Source of the DNA: Guadua angustifolia
Lineage: Eukaryota; Streptophyta; Magnoliopsida; Poales; Poaceae
Assembly: GCA_036346375.1 (NCBI GenBank)
Contig: CM070501.1
Span: 37,096,539 to 37,160,538, forward strand
DNA: 64,000 nucleotides
Reading direction: 5' to 3'
Shown: piece by piece, positions 1-11,549 of the stretch
Position numbering within the stretch: the first letter of the stretch is position 1
Layout of the letters: the number at the start of each line of letters is the position of its first letter
Position numbers and translations under genes: made by a program
Notes under the pieces: model-generated
Seen by the model: only the letters and a program-made list of their open reading frames with translations
Database searches by the model: none
What the model was told of the DNA's origin: nothing

Positions 1-2324
1 CCAAGGACATGCCCCTTTGTCTCGCTGACCTTTTGCTCCGCCTCGCGGCACCTCTTCACCATTGTAGCATCTATGAGCTTGAGGTCGGTCACCTTTTCCT
101 CTAGCCTCGTGACCGGGCCGCTTTCTTCGTAAATTGGGCCAAGGAGGCGGGGATGATCAACACCTCTTGAAATTGGCTAGGGTCCTTTTGAGAAGTCAGC
201 CAAAGAGGAAACTCTAAGCAAAACCCCACAAAAATCGGAGAGGAAGGATCATCGCGGCAGATTCCTTACCTTAGCAACATCGGTCGCAGAGTTTGCCGAA
301 TCGCTCAAAAATCTCCCCTTTCAATATCATCCGGCCGGCAAGGGGGAACGACGAGCCAGAATCCTTAAAGAGGCGGGTTGTCCGAGGATGACGAATCTTC
401 CCCGAGCTCGGCATTCGCCATGGGGCACTAGCCCCACTCGAAGGCGCTCTCGCCGGGGATCGCCGCTATCCGTCCGAAAGGTGTCGCTCACTCAGGCGAG
501 CACCTCTCGTCTCGAGCAAGCGCCGCCGGGGCTCGCGCTACCGACAGGCGGTCTCTTCGACCGCCGCCACGGGTCGACCTCCTCGCCTCCCTCCGTTCCC
601 GGCCATCACAAGGTCTGCGGCCTCGAGAGCAAGCCCTCTAAAGCATATCTGCGAGCTCGTAAGCCATTTTGCGGCAGTCGGGAGGGCCCTACGAGCTATC
701 AACGCCCACGCCAGAGAGTGGGGTTAGCTCGGTAGCCAAGACAAAAAACGAAGAGAGAAAATCAAAACAAGGATAAAACCGACGCTCACCTTTGGCGGCC
801 TCCTTCACGCTCATGGTAGGTCCGCCGCCGAGATCACCACTCGGCCCTCTTCTCGGCACTGGGTAATCTTCGCCACTTGGGGTCGACCGCCCATGTCGGC
901 CTCCTCTAGCGTTGCCTCCAGATGCTCGGGTTCCGTCGCAAGAGGCTTCGCCTACCAACGATCCCAAACTCCCGAGCCTTAGAGGCTCACGCAAGTTGGT
1001 CCCGCCTCGGCGAGCTCCTCCTCGGCGCCCCGCCGATCAGACCATTCTTCGATCAATCGCCCCTCGCGCGATTTGTCTGATTTGAACTTCGAGCTATAAT
1101 TCTTGACCAAAGCCTCGGCGGCTTACCTCCTCCTTCCGGTCAACAGACTCAGATGTCGCCGGAGGGTCCCCGCGGTCACAAGCCTCTTCGACGACCGGGT
1201 GCTTGCTTGAGGCGCTGTTAGTCTCTTGCTCCTTCCCTTTTTTGCCTTAGCAAGGCTGAGCACCTTGTCGCCCGGCTTTGGCTTTTAAGGTCGGCTACGC
1301 CAGCTCGAGGCAAGCTTTCTCGCCAAGGGGAGCCTGACCACAAGAAAGCACGATATCGGTCCCCGCATTAACGCCCAGAAGACTTCGGATGCTCTCCCCG
1401 AGCATGAAGGGCCGGAGACTCTTACCACGCTGCCCCGCTCGAACACGCTCGGCGGGACTGGCGTTCTTCTCGAGCTCCTTGCCCTTGGGGTCCCGAACAT
1501 CTCGCCGACCCTCTTCTCCACCCAACAGAGTCTGGTCGTATCGTGTCGCGCAAAGATGTCATCACGAGTCCGAAAAGCAAAGCGTATGAAGCAAGACTAT
1601 CACGAGTCGGGAGGGCATACCTGAGTCAGCTTCACGGGTGAGGTCGTCCCACCCGGTGATTTTGAAGAAGGGATGCTCTCTCCTCCGCAGAGGGGATATC
1701 CTATTCCGGAGAAAGTCAAGGACGATGTCGCGCTCAGAGAGCCCCATGGTCGCGAGCTCGTGGATCGTCATCAAGATCCGCTCCTCATCGGGATCGGTTT
1801 GGCGGTATGGCGTCTCGATGGTGGGCGCCGCCTCTCAGATATAAGCGCAGGAGTCCTGCGGCTTCCGCAGTAGAACCAATGGTCGGCCCACCATGACGGA
1901 GTCCTTGAGAGTAAAGATGGGGAACTCAGACGGCGGACAAGACGCATAGCGAAGTAAAGAGAGGTGGGGAAGACTCACGGCAAGTGAAAAGATTGTAGAA
2001 ATGCAAGAAGAGGCTTGGCGTAGGAAGGGTACCCACGAAGCCTTCACAGAGGTGGGCGAAGAGGTTCAACACAAGGATGGAATTGGGGTTCAGATGAGTG
2101 AGCTCACACCGGCATTGTACGAGCACGTCCCCAAGGAACTCGCTCTCCGGCAGCCGGAGCCGCTGCCAGTGTAGAGGTCGTGACGAGACTATCTCGCTGC
2201 GTCAGGCGGCTGCCTGGGCTCCCTCGCTCTCCGGGATCCTCCAGGTATGGGCGTCTAGGTACCCGAGCTCCTCCAAAACCCGGAGCCTCTCCGCCGTGAT
2301 CTTGCTCGCCCCGAACCGCGCCAT
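1..2324 (-). pseudogene. Decayed extra ORF of a Tat-like Ty3/gypsy retrotransposon (PF04195 'putative gypsy type transposon' domain)
   Basis: Minus-strand reading frames in pieces between about 1560 and 2324 match the plant domain called Transposase_28 / putative gypsy type transposon. It begins at an ATG at 2324 (MARFGASKITAERL...). After a stop the frame shifts to a stretch with the signature LTHLNPNSILVLNLFAHLCE, followed by GFVGTLPTPSLFLHFYNLF. Further on comes a piece containing PFFKITGWDDLTREA. Stops and frame changes separate these pieces, so no intact protein is encoded. Below 1560 the sequence stays GC-rich without a recognisable domain. In Tat-lineage elements this domain is carried by an extra ORF that can be antisense between pol and the 3' LTR. 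The plus-oriented LTR directly to the right fits that layout, but the opposite reading (gag-proximal ORF of a minus-oriented element) is not excluded because the rest of the element lies outside the window. Confidence 0.7.
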
Positions 2325-2740
2325 GGGAGGACTCGGAAGATGAGCTGCTGCAGTAGAGAGAAGGAGCTCGGAGGTTGTCAAGGGTCTTTGGCGGAGTTCT
2401 TACCGCAAGCAATAAGAGTAAAGGAAGGAAGGCGAATGAAGCGTCCCCGCCAGTTATTTCTGGGCGGAGGAGCCGAAAGGGCTGGTAACGGCAGCCGATT
2501 GCCGACGCGTGGCGATACGGCCCCGGCGGTCCCGACGGTATGATCCCAAGAGAAAACTGCCGAATCAAGACCACGACGCGCCAGCGGGAAGGAACCGCTC
2601 AATTTTTCCGCGCAGACCCTCACGAGCGCTATTTTGCTCGGGCCCAATGAGCACGCTTTCGGTCTCATGGATCGCACCTTTACCCGAGCATGGCTGCTCG
2701 GATGCCGCGGCAGTTCTTCGCCGCTCGATTCCAATCCCTC

Positions 2741-3488
2741 TGTAAAAGTCTAAGAGGCTTAAGGCGGAGGCCTTGGTACGGCCTTTTCCCCCTTTAGCCT
2801 CAGGGGCTAGCTGTCAGGGATTGGCTACACTGTACCGGTACGACCATCCGAAGCTCGGAACTAGGCCGACCATGCTCTTGCCCGGATGTCGCCCGCGAGG
2901 CCGACCTTCGGGCTAGAGCGGCTCACGGAACTACCCCGCCCCCGAGCGAAGTCAAGCCGGGGCCCGCGACAAGCGGCGTGGCATTAAATGTTGCAGCGGC
3001 TCGAGGGATCGCCGCCGGAGACTACGCCGCCACTTGCTGCGCCGACTTGGGTCAACGCCATCGCACCCACGCCCGTGGTGCCCGTGGGCGCGGCCACTGA
3101 CCGCCCACGCCCTCTGCAGAGAACGCCCTGTAATTCGACTTGTCTCTTGTAAATTCCTATAAATACCCCCGCACAATGTATTAGGGTTGGACCTTCAGAC
3201 TACACCCATACTTGCACACCCCGCTTGCTCACGGAGCCCCTAGCATTGATCGGGCCCCCGCAAGTGCTTTGTAACCTGTTTTGCATACTAGTGCAATCCC
3301 GGACGAGGGTTATTATCTCCCCATGAGGTCCGAAACAGTAAAAACGTCCCCGAGTTCTCCGGTTGTCCCACTTGCCTCGACCAGTAGCTCAAGACGCCTT
3401 GACGCACGACCCTTGCGGAAAGGGGCCCAAGTTGATCCTCATTCGACAAGTAAGCTCGGTGAAGGACCCCCGTCCCGAATCGCCGACA
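2741..3488 (+). repeat. LTR of the Tat-like gypsy element
   Basis: A 748-bp segment starts TGTAAAAGTC and ends CGCCGACA (TG...CA). It contains a TATA-like CTATAAATA at 3157-3165. Downstream are leader-like sequence and a CCGAAACAGTAAAAACG motif resembling many grass gypsy LTRs read in this direction. The right boundary is well supported because copia coding sequence resumes within about 6 bases. The left boundary is weaker: no clear polypurine tract precedes 2741. The partner LTR is outside the window, so the TSD (candidate copy gctat at 3489-3493) cannot be confirmed. Confidence 0.6.
3157..3165 (+). promoter_or_regulatory. TATA-like box in the gypsy LTR
   Basis: CTATAAATA sits inside the LTR, followed by a C-rich leader. 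It suggests plus-strand transcription of the element, which makes the adjacent ORF remnants antisense to it. Confidence 0.45.
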
Positions 3489-3493
3489 GCTAT

Positions 3494-4186
3494 ATAAAGA
3501 GCAATATCACAAAGCATATTGCTTCTAAGCTTTTCTATCCTCACGAACTCCAGAAAAATAGTGAGGAATAGATTATTCAAACTAAGTCATGTGAAAATCT
3601 TTTAAATTTATTCACCAAGTTTTTGCCAAAATCTACATTCAAAAGATGAGTTAAAGGCATTAGAATGAAATGACTTAGAGATATACAAAGTTTAGAAGTA
3701 AATCCCCCAACTATGACCCTTTTGTAGGATCCTGAAGGTCATATTTTAAATCCTGAAGATTATAAGTTGTACTTCTTTTCTCTTAGTGGGGTTTCTTGAA
3801 ATTTTTCACATAAAGGTTTTTAATGAGGCAACTAGTGCAACATAAAATGTGAGTGCAATGTACTCTTTTCTCCATCTCCTTTTTCTCATTGGGTTTTTTA
3901 GTGGAGTTTTTGATAAGACATGTGCATTACGTGGTATTCGCCCAAGGGGAGTGTTATGAGATAAAGATATTCGTAACTATTTCGGTTAGAATCTATCTCT
4001 TATATGTGGGCGAATTCGAACTCATCTCTTGCGTTTCTTTATATATTGGGCATCCTATGTATAAGAATCAATCTAATAAAAAGCGAGAGTTCCACTACTA
4101 TATTCTGTGTACTCCTTCCATCGTCGTCGTGATTGTGTTGCTGTGTTGATTGATTGATTGCGAGTGTATGACTACGTTTCACAACA
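3494..4186 (+). mobile_element. 3' end of a Ty1/copia retrotransposon, disrupted by the gypsy insertion
   Basis: Translation from 3494 gives the C-terminal RNase H tail of a copia polyprotein: YIKSNITKHIASKLFYPHEL, a stop, then in the same frame NLLNLFTKFLPKSTFKR. This is the region usually reading TKHI...ELQKNG...DLFTKSLP. A short 3' leader holding TTTTTAATGAGGCAA and a purine-rich AAGGGGAG tract (3945-3951) lead into a 235-bp LTR at 3952-4186. The LTR begins TGTTATGA and ends TCACAACA, an imperfect inverted pair. The remainder of the copia element is displaced to the left of the gypsy element and out of the window. In-frame stops show it is dead. Confidence 0.8.
3952..4186 (+). repeat. 3' LTR of the copia element (235 bp)
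   Basis: The LTR is bounded by TGTTATGA and TCACAACA and directly preceded by the polypurine tract. Its short length is typical of some copia lineages. No second copy occurs in the window. Confidence 0.7.
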
Positions 4187-5753
4187 GATTTAAAGATATC
4201 TTCCTTGTTTCTATGTATTTGTGTCCCAGAAGTTTAGAGAAAATGCTTCACTTAAGATGCTTGGGTTACGAAAGCAATATGATCATAAAAAATTCTGTAT
4301 TTAAAATTTAGTTTTTAAATTTCATCCGGAGCTTGACTGAAAATCTAAAATCTGATCAATATTTTGAATTTGAACGACATGTGATATGATTTAAAAGCAA
4401 AATTTGGTAGGTCCCACCGCTGCCCCCTTTCTCCCTCACGCGCTCTCTCCTCTTCTGCCTCTCTTTGTTCTTTTACGGCTTTACGCCGCCGCCACCTAAA
4501 CGCTTACGCCCGACGGCGACCGCCTCACAGCCACAAGCCGCCATCGGCGAGATCGATTTCCACGCCACCGCGGGACCTCACCCGGAGCATGGAGACTCAC
4601 TCAATGTTGGGCGTGTGGGCTGGACATCAATCTCCACGGCAGTACGGCACCATACAACGCCAAGGTAGGGACCTTCTCTCGTCAAGCCCAACTTGTACGT
4701 TTTTGGAGCCCAATCACCTATGTGAATCTGCTAGTTGCTTTTTCTTCTACTTTTTCTTTCTCCTTGTTGATCTTAGAGAGACTTTTTTTTTGGTTGATTT
4801 GGATATGAGAGGTTGGGAGATTTCGAGAGATTTGGATGCGTTTTTGGAGAAATTTAAGGCAGGTTTAATGGGGACAGGGACCAATCATGGAAATTTGAGG
4901 TAATTGGTGGCAAAATTGATAGAAAGAGACGTATTCCTTGTGAATTGAGCAAAAAATGTTATAGTGGGTTTGCCCCTCTTTGTTGTTGTTATCTGGTCGC
5001 ATTGGGACTTGGTTGAATTGTAGATTATACTGTCAAATGCCAATCGCTGGAAGGAGGCTGACTCGGCAGCGCGGGTGGAGCTCAGCAAGCACCTCACGTC
5101 ACTTGGCAAGGAGGCCGGCGGTGACAAGCTTGGCGAGCACGGGCACTGCACCGCCGCCATTTGTTCGACATCTTGCAGAGCTCATAGATGAGGTTGCCTC
5201 GGAGCAGCCCGGCCAATGCAGCCACGACCAAGGAGCGCCCGATGCGGAACTGGACCCTTTTTCCACGCGAGCACCAGCAATTTTTCATGCAATTTCTGGT
5301 GTCGTAACGGGATTATATGACAAAACGTCGTGTCTATACAACTTAAGCACGCACGTAAGTAAATTTTCGTATGTACTACAAATAAACAAATCAATATATA
5401 TATATATATATACACAAGGCATCTCCTTCATTTTAAAGACAAGAAAATCTTACCATAATTCTAAATTATAAAAATTCTCACATTAATAAAAAAAAGAGCA
5501 TGATCTCCACCACTTATTTTGGTGGAGCTAAATTTTAACGATGCAGATTAATCATATATAGCAAATACAATTGTATTTTAATCATTGAAAGTGGAGTTGT
5601 ACATCGCAGGAAAGATTTTTACTACTTATTTCGGTGAGATCAGATTATAACGGTGCAGATCAATTGTATTTTAATTATTGAAAGTAGAGTTATATATCAA
5701 AGATAATTGTATCGTAATATCTAGATACGTAGTTGCGCGGATAAGCTTGCTAG
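4187..5753 (+). other. Gene-fragment-like region ending in a possible Helitron 3' terminus
   Basis: A GC-rich block at 4415-4670 resembles a 5' UTR/first exon, and 5042-5190 has an open plus frame with codon bias (NRWKEADSAARVELSKHL...) of unrecognised origin. These look like captured exon pieces. A degenerate direct duplication of about 110 bp lies at 5509-5720: both halves carry a CGRTGCAGATYAAT-like motif and an ATTGTATTTTAATYATTGAAAG motif. The segment ends with GTTGCGCGGATAAGCTTG then CTAG followed by T at 5750-5754, which resembles the CTRR-T end of Helitrons with a weak preceding GC hairpin. No matching 5' TC end was found, so the call is tentative. The 163-aa plus ORF across 4980-5471 is not supported as a gene. 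Confidence 0.3.
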
Positions 5754-5763
5754 TTATTAACTT

Positions 5764-6608
5764 AAGGTCATCCTTACAAAAAATTTAGTGAGGATACCTT
5801 CTCCTGAATACCAGTGGTAGCATCTTCTTTCTTATTCAACTTTCCTTCTTCGTCAAAAGTACTCTTTTTGTGACAAGTGTCATCACATTTTCATCCCCTT
5901 TTCTTGTCTATTCTCTTTCCCTAAAACTCAAAATAGTTTTTATATTTCAAACTTTTCCATCAAGTTTTTGAAAAAAGTTTTTTAACAATTTTTAAAAGTT
6001 TTTTAACCGAATTTTTTGAACTGAAGTTTGTTGAATAGATATTTTTTGATCTAAAAGTTTTTGAATTGAATGTTTTTAGAACTGAAATCTTTTGATTTAA
6101 AATTTTTTTGAGTTGAAACTTTCTAATTTTGATTTATTTATTTATTTTTTAGTTGAAACATTTTGACTTAATTTTTTTTGTTGAAAATTTTTTAGCTTGA
6201 ATTTTAAATCAAAATTTTCAAATCAAAAGTTTTTGAATAAAAAATTTTTGAATTGAGAACTTTTGAATTGAATGTTTCCTAAGTTAATTTTTTCAATTTA
6301 GAACTTTTTGTGTTGAAACTTTTTTGACTTGAAACTTTTTGAATTGAAATTTTTTGAATTTTCTTGCGATTTAAATTTTCTTGTGTTGAATTTTTTTGTT
6401 GAAACTTTATATTTAAATTTTTTTAAAATTTAAATGTTCTAATTTTAAATTTTTGTGTTAGAGAGAGAAGAATGGGGTGGGAGAAGTGAGTAGAGAAGGT
6501 AAGAGGGAAGTGGATGGAGAAGATGACGAATGACATTCTAGGAAGTTGTTTTTAAATGTGTTAGTTTGATATTAATCTTAAATAGTATACCATTTTTTTA
6601 ATGACCTT
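5764..6608. mobile_element. AT-rich element with short terminal inverted repeats and internal degenerate repeats
   Basis: AAGGTCATCCTTAC at the left and ATGACCTT at the right are inverted copies (AAGGTCAT), extending weakly into A/T runs. Between about 5940 and 6450 the sequence is built of degenerate units on the theme TTTTTGAATTGAAACTTT. No coding capacity is seen. A confident TSD was not found, so the superfamily is undetermined. Confidence 0.35.
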
Positions 6609-7770
6609 GTTTGTAAATATAGGATTTTTTCCACGTTTCAATGCAAATTAGTGTGATGTTTTTTTTATACACCTAGTAAATATTCAGGTATTTCCTACAT
6701 GCATATATTGAATATAGTTATTAGAGATAATAATTACAAGTATCTAGTCATTTGCAGTATCTCCTTAGTCTATGTGCTAAGATAAAACAAGTGCTATCAA
6801 CTTAGACATGAAGTATTTTTCAGAAAAAAAGATTGTTCATACATGTAATGTCTTTTTCCCAACTTTGTAAAAAAAAAATCATTTTCCGTATTTTTGTTTC
6901 TTTCAAAACCTAAGGCGGTAAGATCATTCCATCTTTGGCTAAAACGCCGAGCCTAAGTGCCATCGTGAACGTGACTTGTTTTGTAGGAAACCAACCTACT
7001 AAAAAAAAAAATGTAAAAGGCACCTTCCATACTTTCCAATCAATTGATTACTTTGGGTCACAAAACAGTCCAAAACAAGAATATATCACTTTCTATATCC
7101 CGGAAAGAGATTCGCTTTTGGTGTGCTTTTCAACCTTTTTCCCTATAAAATACTAGTACTAGTAGCTTTTGGCGAGGACAAAAAGTAGGCACTTGCTTAG
7201 GTTGGAAAGTCAAGCCATGTTGCCCTTTTCTTGTTAATCTAAAAGCGATGCTTTAGAATTTTGTACGTGGATTAAAATATGTGAGACACTAAGAGAGAAC
7301 AACCACAGCACTTTCGCCTCCAAATTTTATCGCCATTAGACGGATTCTTGGTGCATCAAGTCACTCTACATGACATAATTTCTGAGCACGACCGGGTACA
7401 CTTGGAAAATTTAAATTTGTAAAGAAATATCTTGTTGAGTCATGAAGTGCTATTAATTTGCAAGCAAACATAATACGCACCTATCAGCCGGCAGTCCAAT
7501 CAATTCGGCACGTGGGTTTTCATTTTTAAAAAGTGATATTTAGGGTTAAAGAATCAGTTTGCGGATGATGTGTGGTGACCGGTGAGGTGCTTACATTTGA
7601 ATCTACCGTGGTAAAGCAGCTGTAAAAACAACTAGCACTCTGGAAAAGCAAATCAAAGTTAGACAATTTTGTTATTCAATGGTTGCCCCTCTCATATTTC
7701 CACTCATTTATCATGTTTTCCGAAATGTAATAGAGTAATATCTCCGTTTACAATTTCGATTAGAAAGATA
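6609..7770. other. Intergenic, no gene seen
   Basis: The sequence is AT-rich with frequent stops in all frames. A 73-aa plus frame near 6935-7156 shows no domain or splice context and is treated as chance. Confidence 0.6.
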
Positions 7771-7925
7771 CTCCCTGCTCAAAAAATATGTTATTTTAGA
7801 TATGTGCAATCAAACTTTTGACACTCAGCTATATGTATCTTTTTAAATATTTACATTGGATATATACAAATCATATGTGTAGAATCATCTCGAAAAGTAC
7901 TTTACATTTTTTTAAACCGGAGGAG
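7771..7925. mobile_element. Stowaway-like MITE (155 bp)
   Basis: The element starts CTCCCTGCTC and ends AACCGGAGGAG, diverged inverted termini of the CTCCCTCCGTTT class. TA dinucleotides flank both sides (7769-7770 and 7926-7927), as expected for Tc1/mariner-type insertion. Confidence 0.65.
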
Positions 7926-8192
7926 TAATAGCTAACCAAACGTCAAAATATCTGAAAGTGGTTCCGATGAGGCTCAATGAGAATTTTGTGAGGTCACAAT
8001 TTATCCTGGCTTATGTGTATCTATGGATGTGCTTAGGGATACACTTATGTACCTGATGTGTATGCACAGTGTGCGTGTGTCTGTCTTGTAATAAAAATAA
8101 AATCCCAGCAGGTGACTAATATTCTACATTCCTTTTCTTTCTTTCTTTTTCTTTTCGAGGGAGAGGAAAGTAGAGAGCTCTGTGGAAATTAA

Positions 8193-8423
8193 GGGTGTGT
8201 TTGGTAGAGTTTCAGCTCCATCAGATCTACGGATTTGATCAAGCTGAGTATTCCTAGCTCCACCGGATCCGTAGAGCTGGAGTTATGAGTATATTAAGAA
8301 TGTTTAGATGGATTATATTGTTTACATTTTAGATAAAAAATATAAACTTAATTTATTTTATTTTAGTCTACAAATTTCAGATCTCAGGTGAAGTTAAAAT
8401 CTAGAACTTTACCAAATAGACCC
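8193..8423. mobile_element. Tourist-like (PIF/Harbinger) MITE (231 bp)
   Basis: Termini GGGTGTGTTTGGTAGAGTTT (left) and, on the other strand, GGGTCTATTTGGTAAAGTTC (right) form a long imperfect inverted repeat. TAA trinucleotides flank it at 8190-8192 and 8424-8426, the typical 3-bp TSD. There is no coding capacity. Confidence 0.8.
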
Positions 8424-9408
8424 TAAATCAGGTTTGTTTTACCTTCGTGGGCCGGGCCATCATCTTCAACGGCCCAGTGGATACCAAATATGCTTCTATC
8501 GCCCCGTAACCAATATGTGTATTCCTACTCCAGTGTCACCTGCTGGTAGAGCTGTTTCAGTAGCTCAAAAAAGAAGCCGATTCCAAGCATAAAAAGCTCA
8601 AGCCGGCGTCTCTCGTGCCGATCTCGAATCCATCTGCAACAGATTTATAGTTCAGTACGGCCTCATCTCGTGCTCTCCCCCCTTGGATGGTCATGTCCGG
8701 GCTATAACTCGTTGCAGTACTTTCACTTGCGCTGATAACTCGCTCTGATGTTTGTTATAGGCAAGAGAACGTGGGTGCACCACATACAATAAATGGATGA
8801 CCTCTTAAGGATCGACGACCTGAGCCCGAGCCCGAGCCCGGCACGGATCGGTATGGTCCCCTGGCCTGGCCGGGCCTCGCTCGTCGCCGTGCCGTGCGTG
8901 CCTGCCGCAGAGGCGACAGTGATGGAACGAGGGGAGGGGAGCAAATGGTCAACATCGATCCGGCCTCCTCGCCGCGCAATTACATGCCGGTCGGTTTCTT
9001 CTGGTTGGTTGGGTCGGTCGCATCACGCGCGCTAGCGCCTAGGCGACAGATGCCATGCCGGCCTAGTCGCTGCTAGGCACCAACTCCCTCCGCCTGCCGC
9101 CGTGAGACGGCCATCAATTTGGGGGGTGCCTCACTCACGTTGGGAGGCCTGACTGCCCGAGCAGGGGGGAACTCGCGACTAGCACGTACCACGAGCGAAT
9201 GAATGGTTGTACTCCTCGGTCGGGGGATGGCGGCGAGGGTTTGCAACGCCAGCAGTTGGATCAACTGGCTAATTAATACCGCCGTTTCTCTTGATTCGTG
9301 GTTTTTGCTGCTGGTTGATAAGCGGATCCTCGTTTTCAGGACGTCATGAGTTCCGTCGTGCCCGGACCTCGTCCAGGTGAGATGCATCCGCACCACGCAT
9401 CTACCATC
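8424..9408. other. Intergenic, GC-rich in 8790-9080, no gene recognised
   Basis: Several short overlapping frames lie on both strands in the GC-rich part. None has a recognisable domain, start context or splice partner. Confidence 0.55.
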
Positions 9409-9557
9409 TAAAAGCTGATTCTAAATTATAGTTGTAGAGAATCTAATTCTTTAAAAGTTAGAATCTAAAAACACCTATAAAGTAGATTGTAAATTTTAGT
9501 GTATATGGGTGAACTAGATTGTGAGAATTAGATTCTAGAATTAGCCTAAAACGAACG
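9409..9557. mobile_element. Truncated MITE copy related to the element at 42487-42719
   Basis: This segment aligns by eye to the reverse complement of the 42.5-kb MITE. It shares the order GATTCT...AGAGAATC, AAAGTAGATT, ATATGGGTG, TAGATT(G/A)TGAGAAT and GATTCTAGAATT. It ends in AGCCTAAAACGAACG. One end is missing. Confidence 0.6.
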
Positions 9558-11549
9558 GTCTTTGAAAAGGAAAATCGAAAAGAACATCAGAACAGGAACG
9601 CCAATGGTGAAGCCATGGTTGTATGACTTCACTCGCCATGATTTAAATACTGATATCCATCTTTATACATCTCAGGAGTGTATATCCTTTTGTAATCGAA
9701 AAAAGACATCAGGACATGAGTGTTATGATAGTACGGGAGCTCGGGGACCCCAAAGCACTGTGGCATGCGAGAACGGGCAAGGGGGCAGGATGAATAAACT
9801 CGCGGAAACAAGGGAAAAGAATGGCGTGAAGTTTCTGGTCCAGCCCCAGGGATATGTTTTACAGTTGTACTCGCACTAACGATGAGTGAGTTTTCCACCG
9901 ATCCGTCCATAGATTTCGAGAATTTTTACTATACAAAACATCGAATATTAACCGTCTACTCTATTTGATTTAACGGATCAGATTAGTTAGAATTTAGTTA
10001 TACTTCTACTAATAATGTTAGTAATAAAAATCATATGATGGTAGTATTATAATTAGCAATTTTTTTTAATTTTAAACATATATGTATTTTTTTGGTGTTT
10101 TTAATGTAAAATTCGGAACTACTTCGTAGGCTGCGCAAGACAGAGTGCTCGATATGTTAGTGCAAGACCATAACATCGTCATGAATCAGGTAGAAGGGCG
10201 TGGCGGCAACGAAAAATAAAGATTAGCAATAACGATTAACGAATAATGTAGCAAAGGATAAAAAAATCATAATACTCATGAGATATACACAGTTAAATCT
10301 AATTTCTACTGTCACTATTTACTAACCATTGTTATCACCGTAAAATTGCTCCGCTCCTGTGAGCCCAACTGAAACGGTAAAGTACGGTGATCGAGCATAT
10401 TGCACAGGTTGAAAGAAGAGAGGTGACGTGTTCTTTCAAGCTCCAAACTGTATTTATGTATGAATATGAACACTCCCATAAACAAGAGGACAGTTCATTT
10501 AGCTGCAAAGCGGACTTCGCCTTGAGCGCTGAGCCAGTGGCAATTCAAGCGAGCAAGGAACTAAAAACAGCGAGTCACTGCAACAAGTTTCATTGATTCT
10601 ATTAGAGATGACTCAATATCTCAACTAAACAAATTTTTTGATTTTATCTAAATAGATTGTTAGTTTAGGTCTTTTGCAACTAGGATTTTTTTTTGCTATA
10701 TAAGTCAACCATTGTATACGTAAAAAATAAATTATTATAGTGGATTATTTCCTGTGATTTTTTCTAGCAAAAGTTTTCTCACATTAAATTTATCTTTAAT
10801 TATTTCACCGTACTTCAAGCCCTAACACAGATTCAGTACTGCAACTCGCGAAGCCTAGTAGGTGCAGACGTGCGTTTGGTGGCGCGGGTGCTGCCCACTT
10901 GCTGCCGCCTGAGGCGCGTGTGCAGCGTCCTCGCCGGGCAGCCGGCACGACAAGACCGTGCAGGGGTAGTCGCGACACCACGGAAATAGTCCATTTAGGC
11001 TTCTCCTGGTTGTCGTCCCTTTCAAGGCCAACACCGCGTGCTCCCCTGGTTACATCAGCCGCGCCGCGCCTAGGGAGGCTGTGCGGCTGTTGAGCACGGT
11101 CGGCGGTTGCGGCCAGCCGAGGAGATGCGGCAGGTTGGCCGCCGGAGTAAAAGTATCACCCACCGAGCGAAGCGGTTCCTTGTTCTAACGAGGGCACGGG
11201 ACTCCTTGACGTAAGCATCTACATCAACGGTTCCATCTGCAAGTGCCTAAAGTGAAGTAATGCTAGAAAACGCAGGCTGGGTACAACCGTACAAGTGCCA
11301 AGACTAATGGATGAACAATGACGAGTTCGATGTACTAAAATAACATACCAAACAAGCAATATCCATGGAAGTACCAGTCTTGTTATATAGATTGACGTAT
11401 GGTCGCTTACAAATAGAGGTGCAAACTGCGAAATACCGTCATCCGGGTTAACTGGTCCAGATCATAAAAGACAACGCACCAAGAGCAACATACTACCCCT
11501 CGTAATGTAAACACCCCAGCTCGCATAAGAACACATCCATTCTTCTACT
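9558..11549. other. Intergenic, no gene recognised
   Basis: AT-rich stretches (9950-10340, 10600-10830) alternate with a GC-rich block at 10850-11200. The 105-aa frame near 9562 and the 64-aa frame near 10899 show no domain. The GC-rich block could be a captured gene fragment but nothing specific is recognisable. Confidence 0.5.

Noticed and set aside
4980..5471. 163-aa plus-strand ORF
   Set aside because: Crosses a GC-rich fragment and an AT simple repeat; the frame with gene-like codon use (5042-5190) is a different one and is short.
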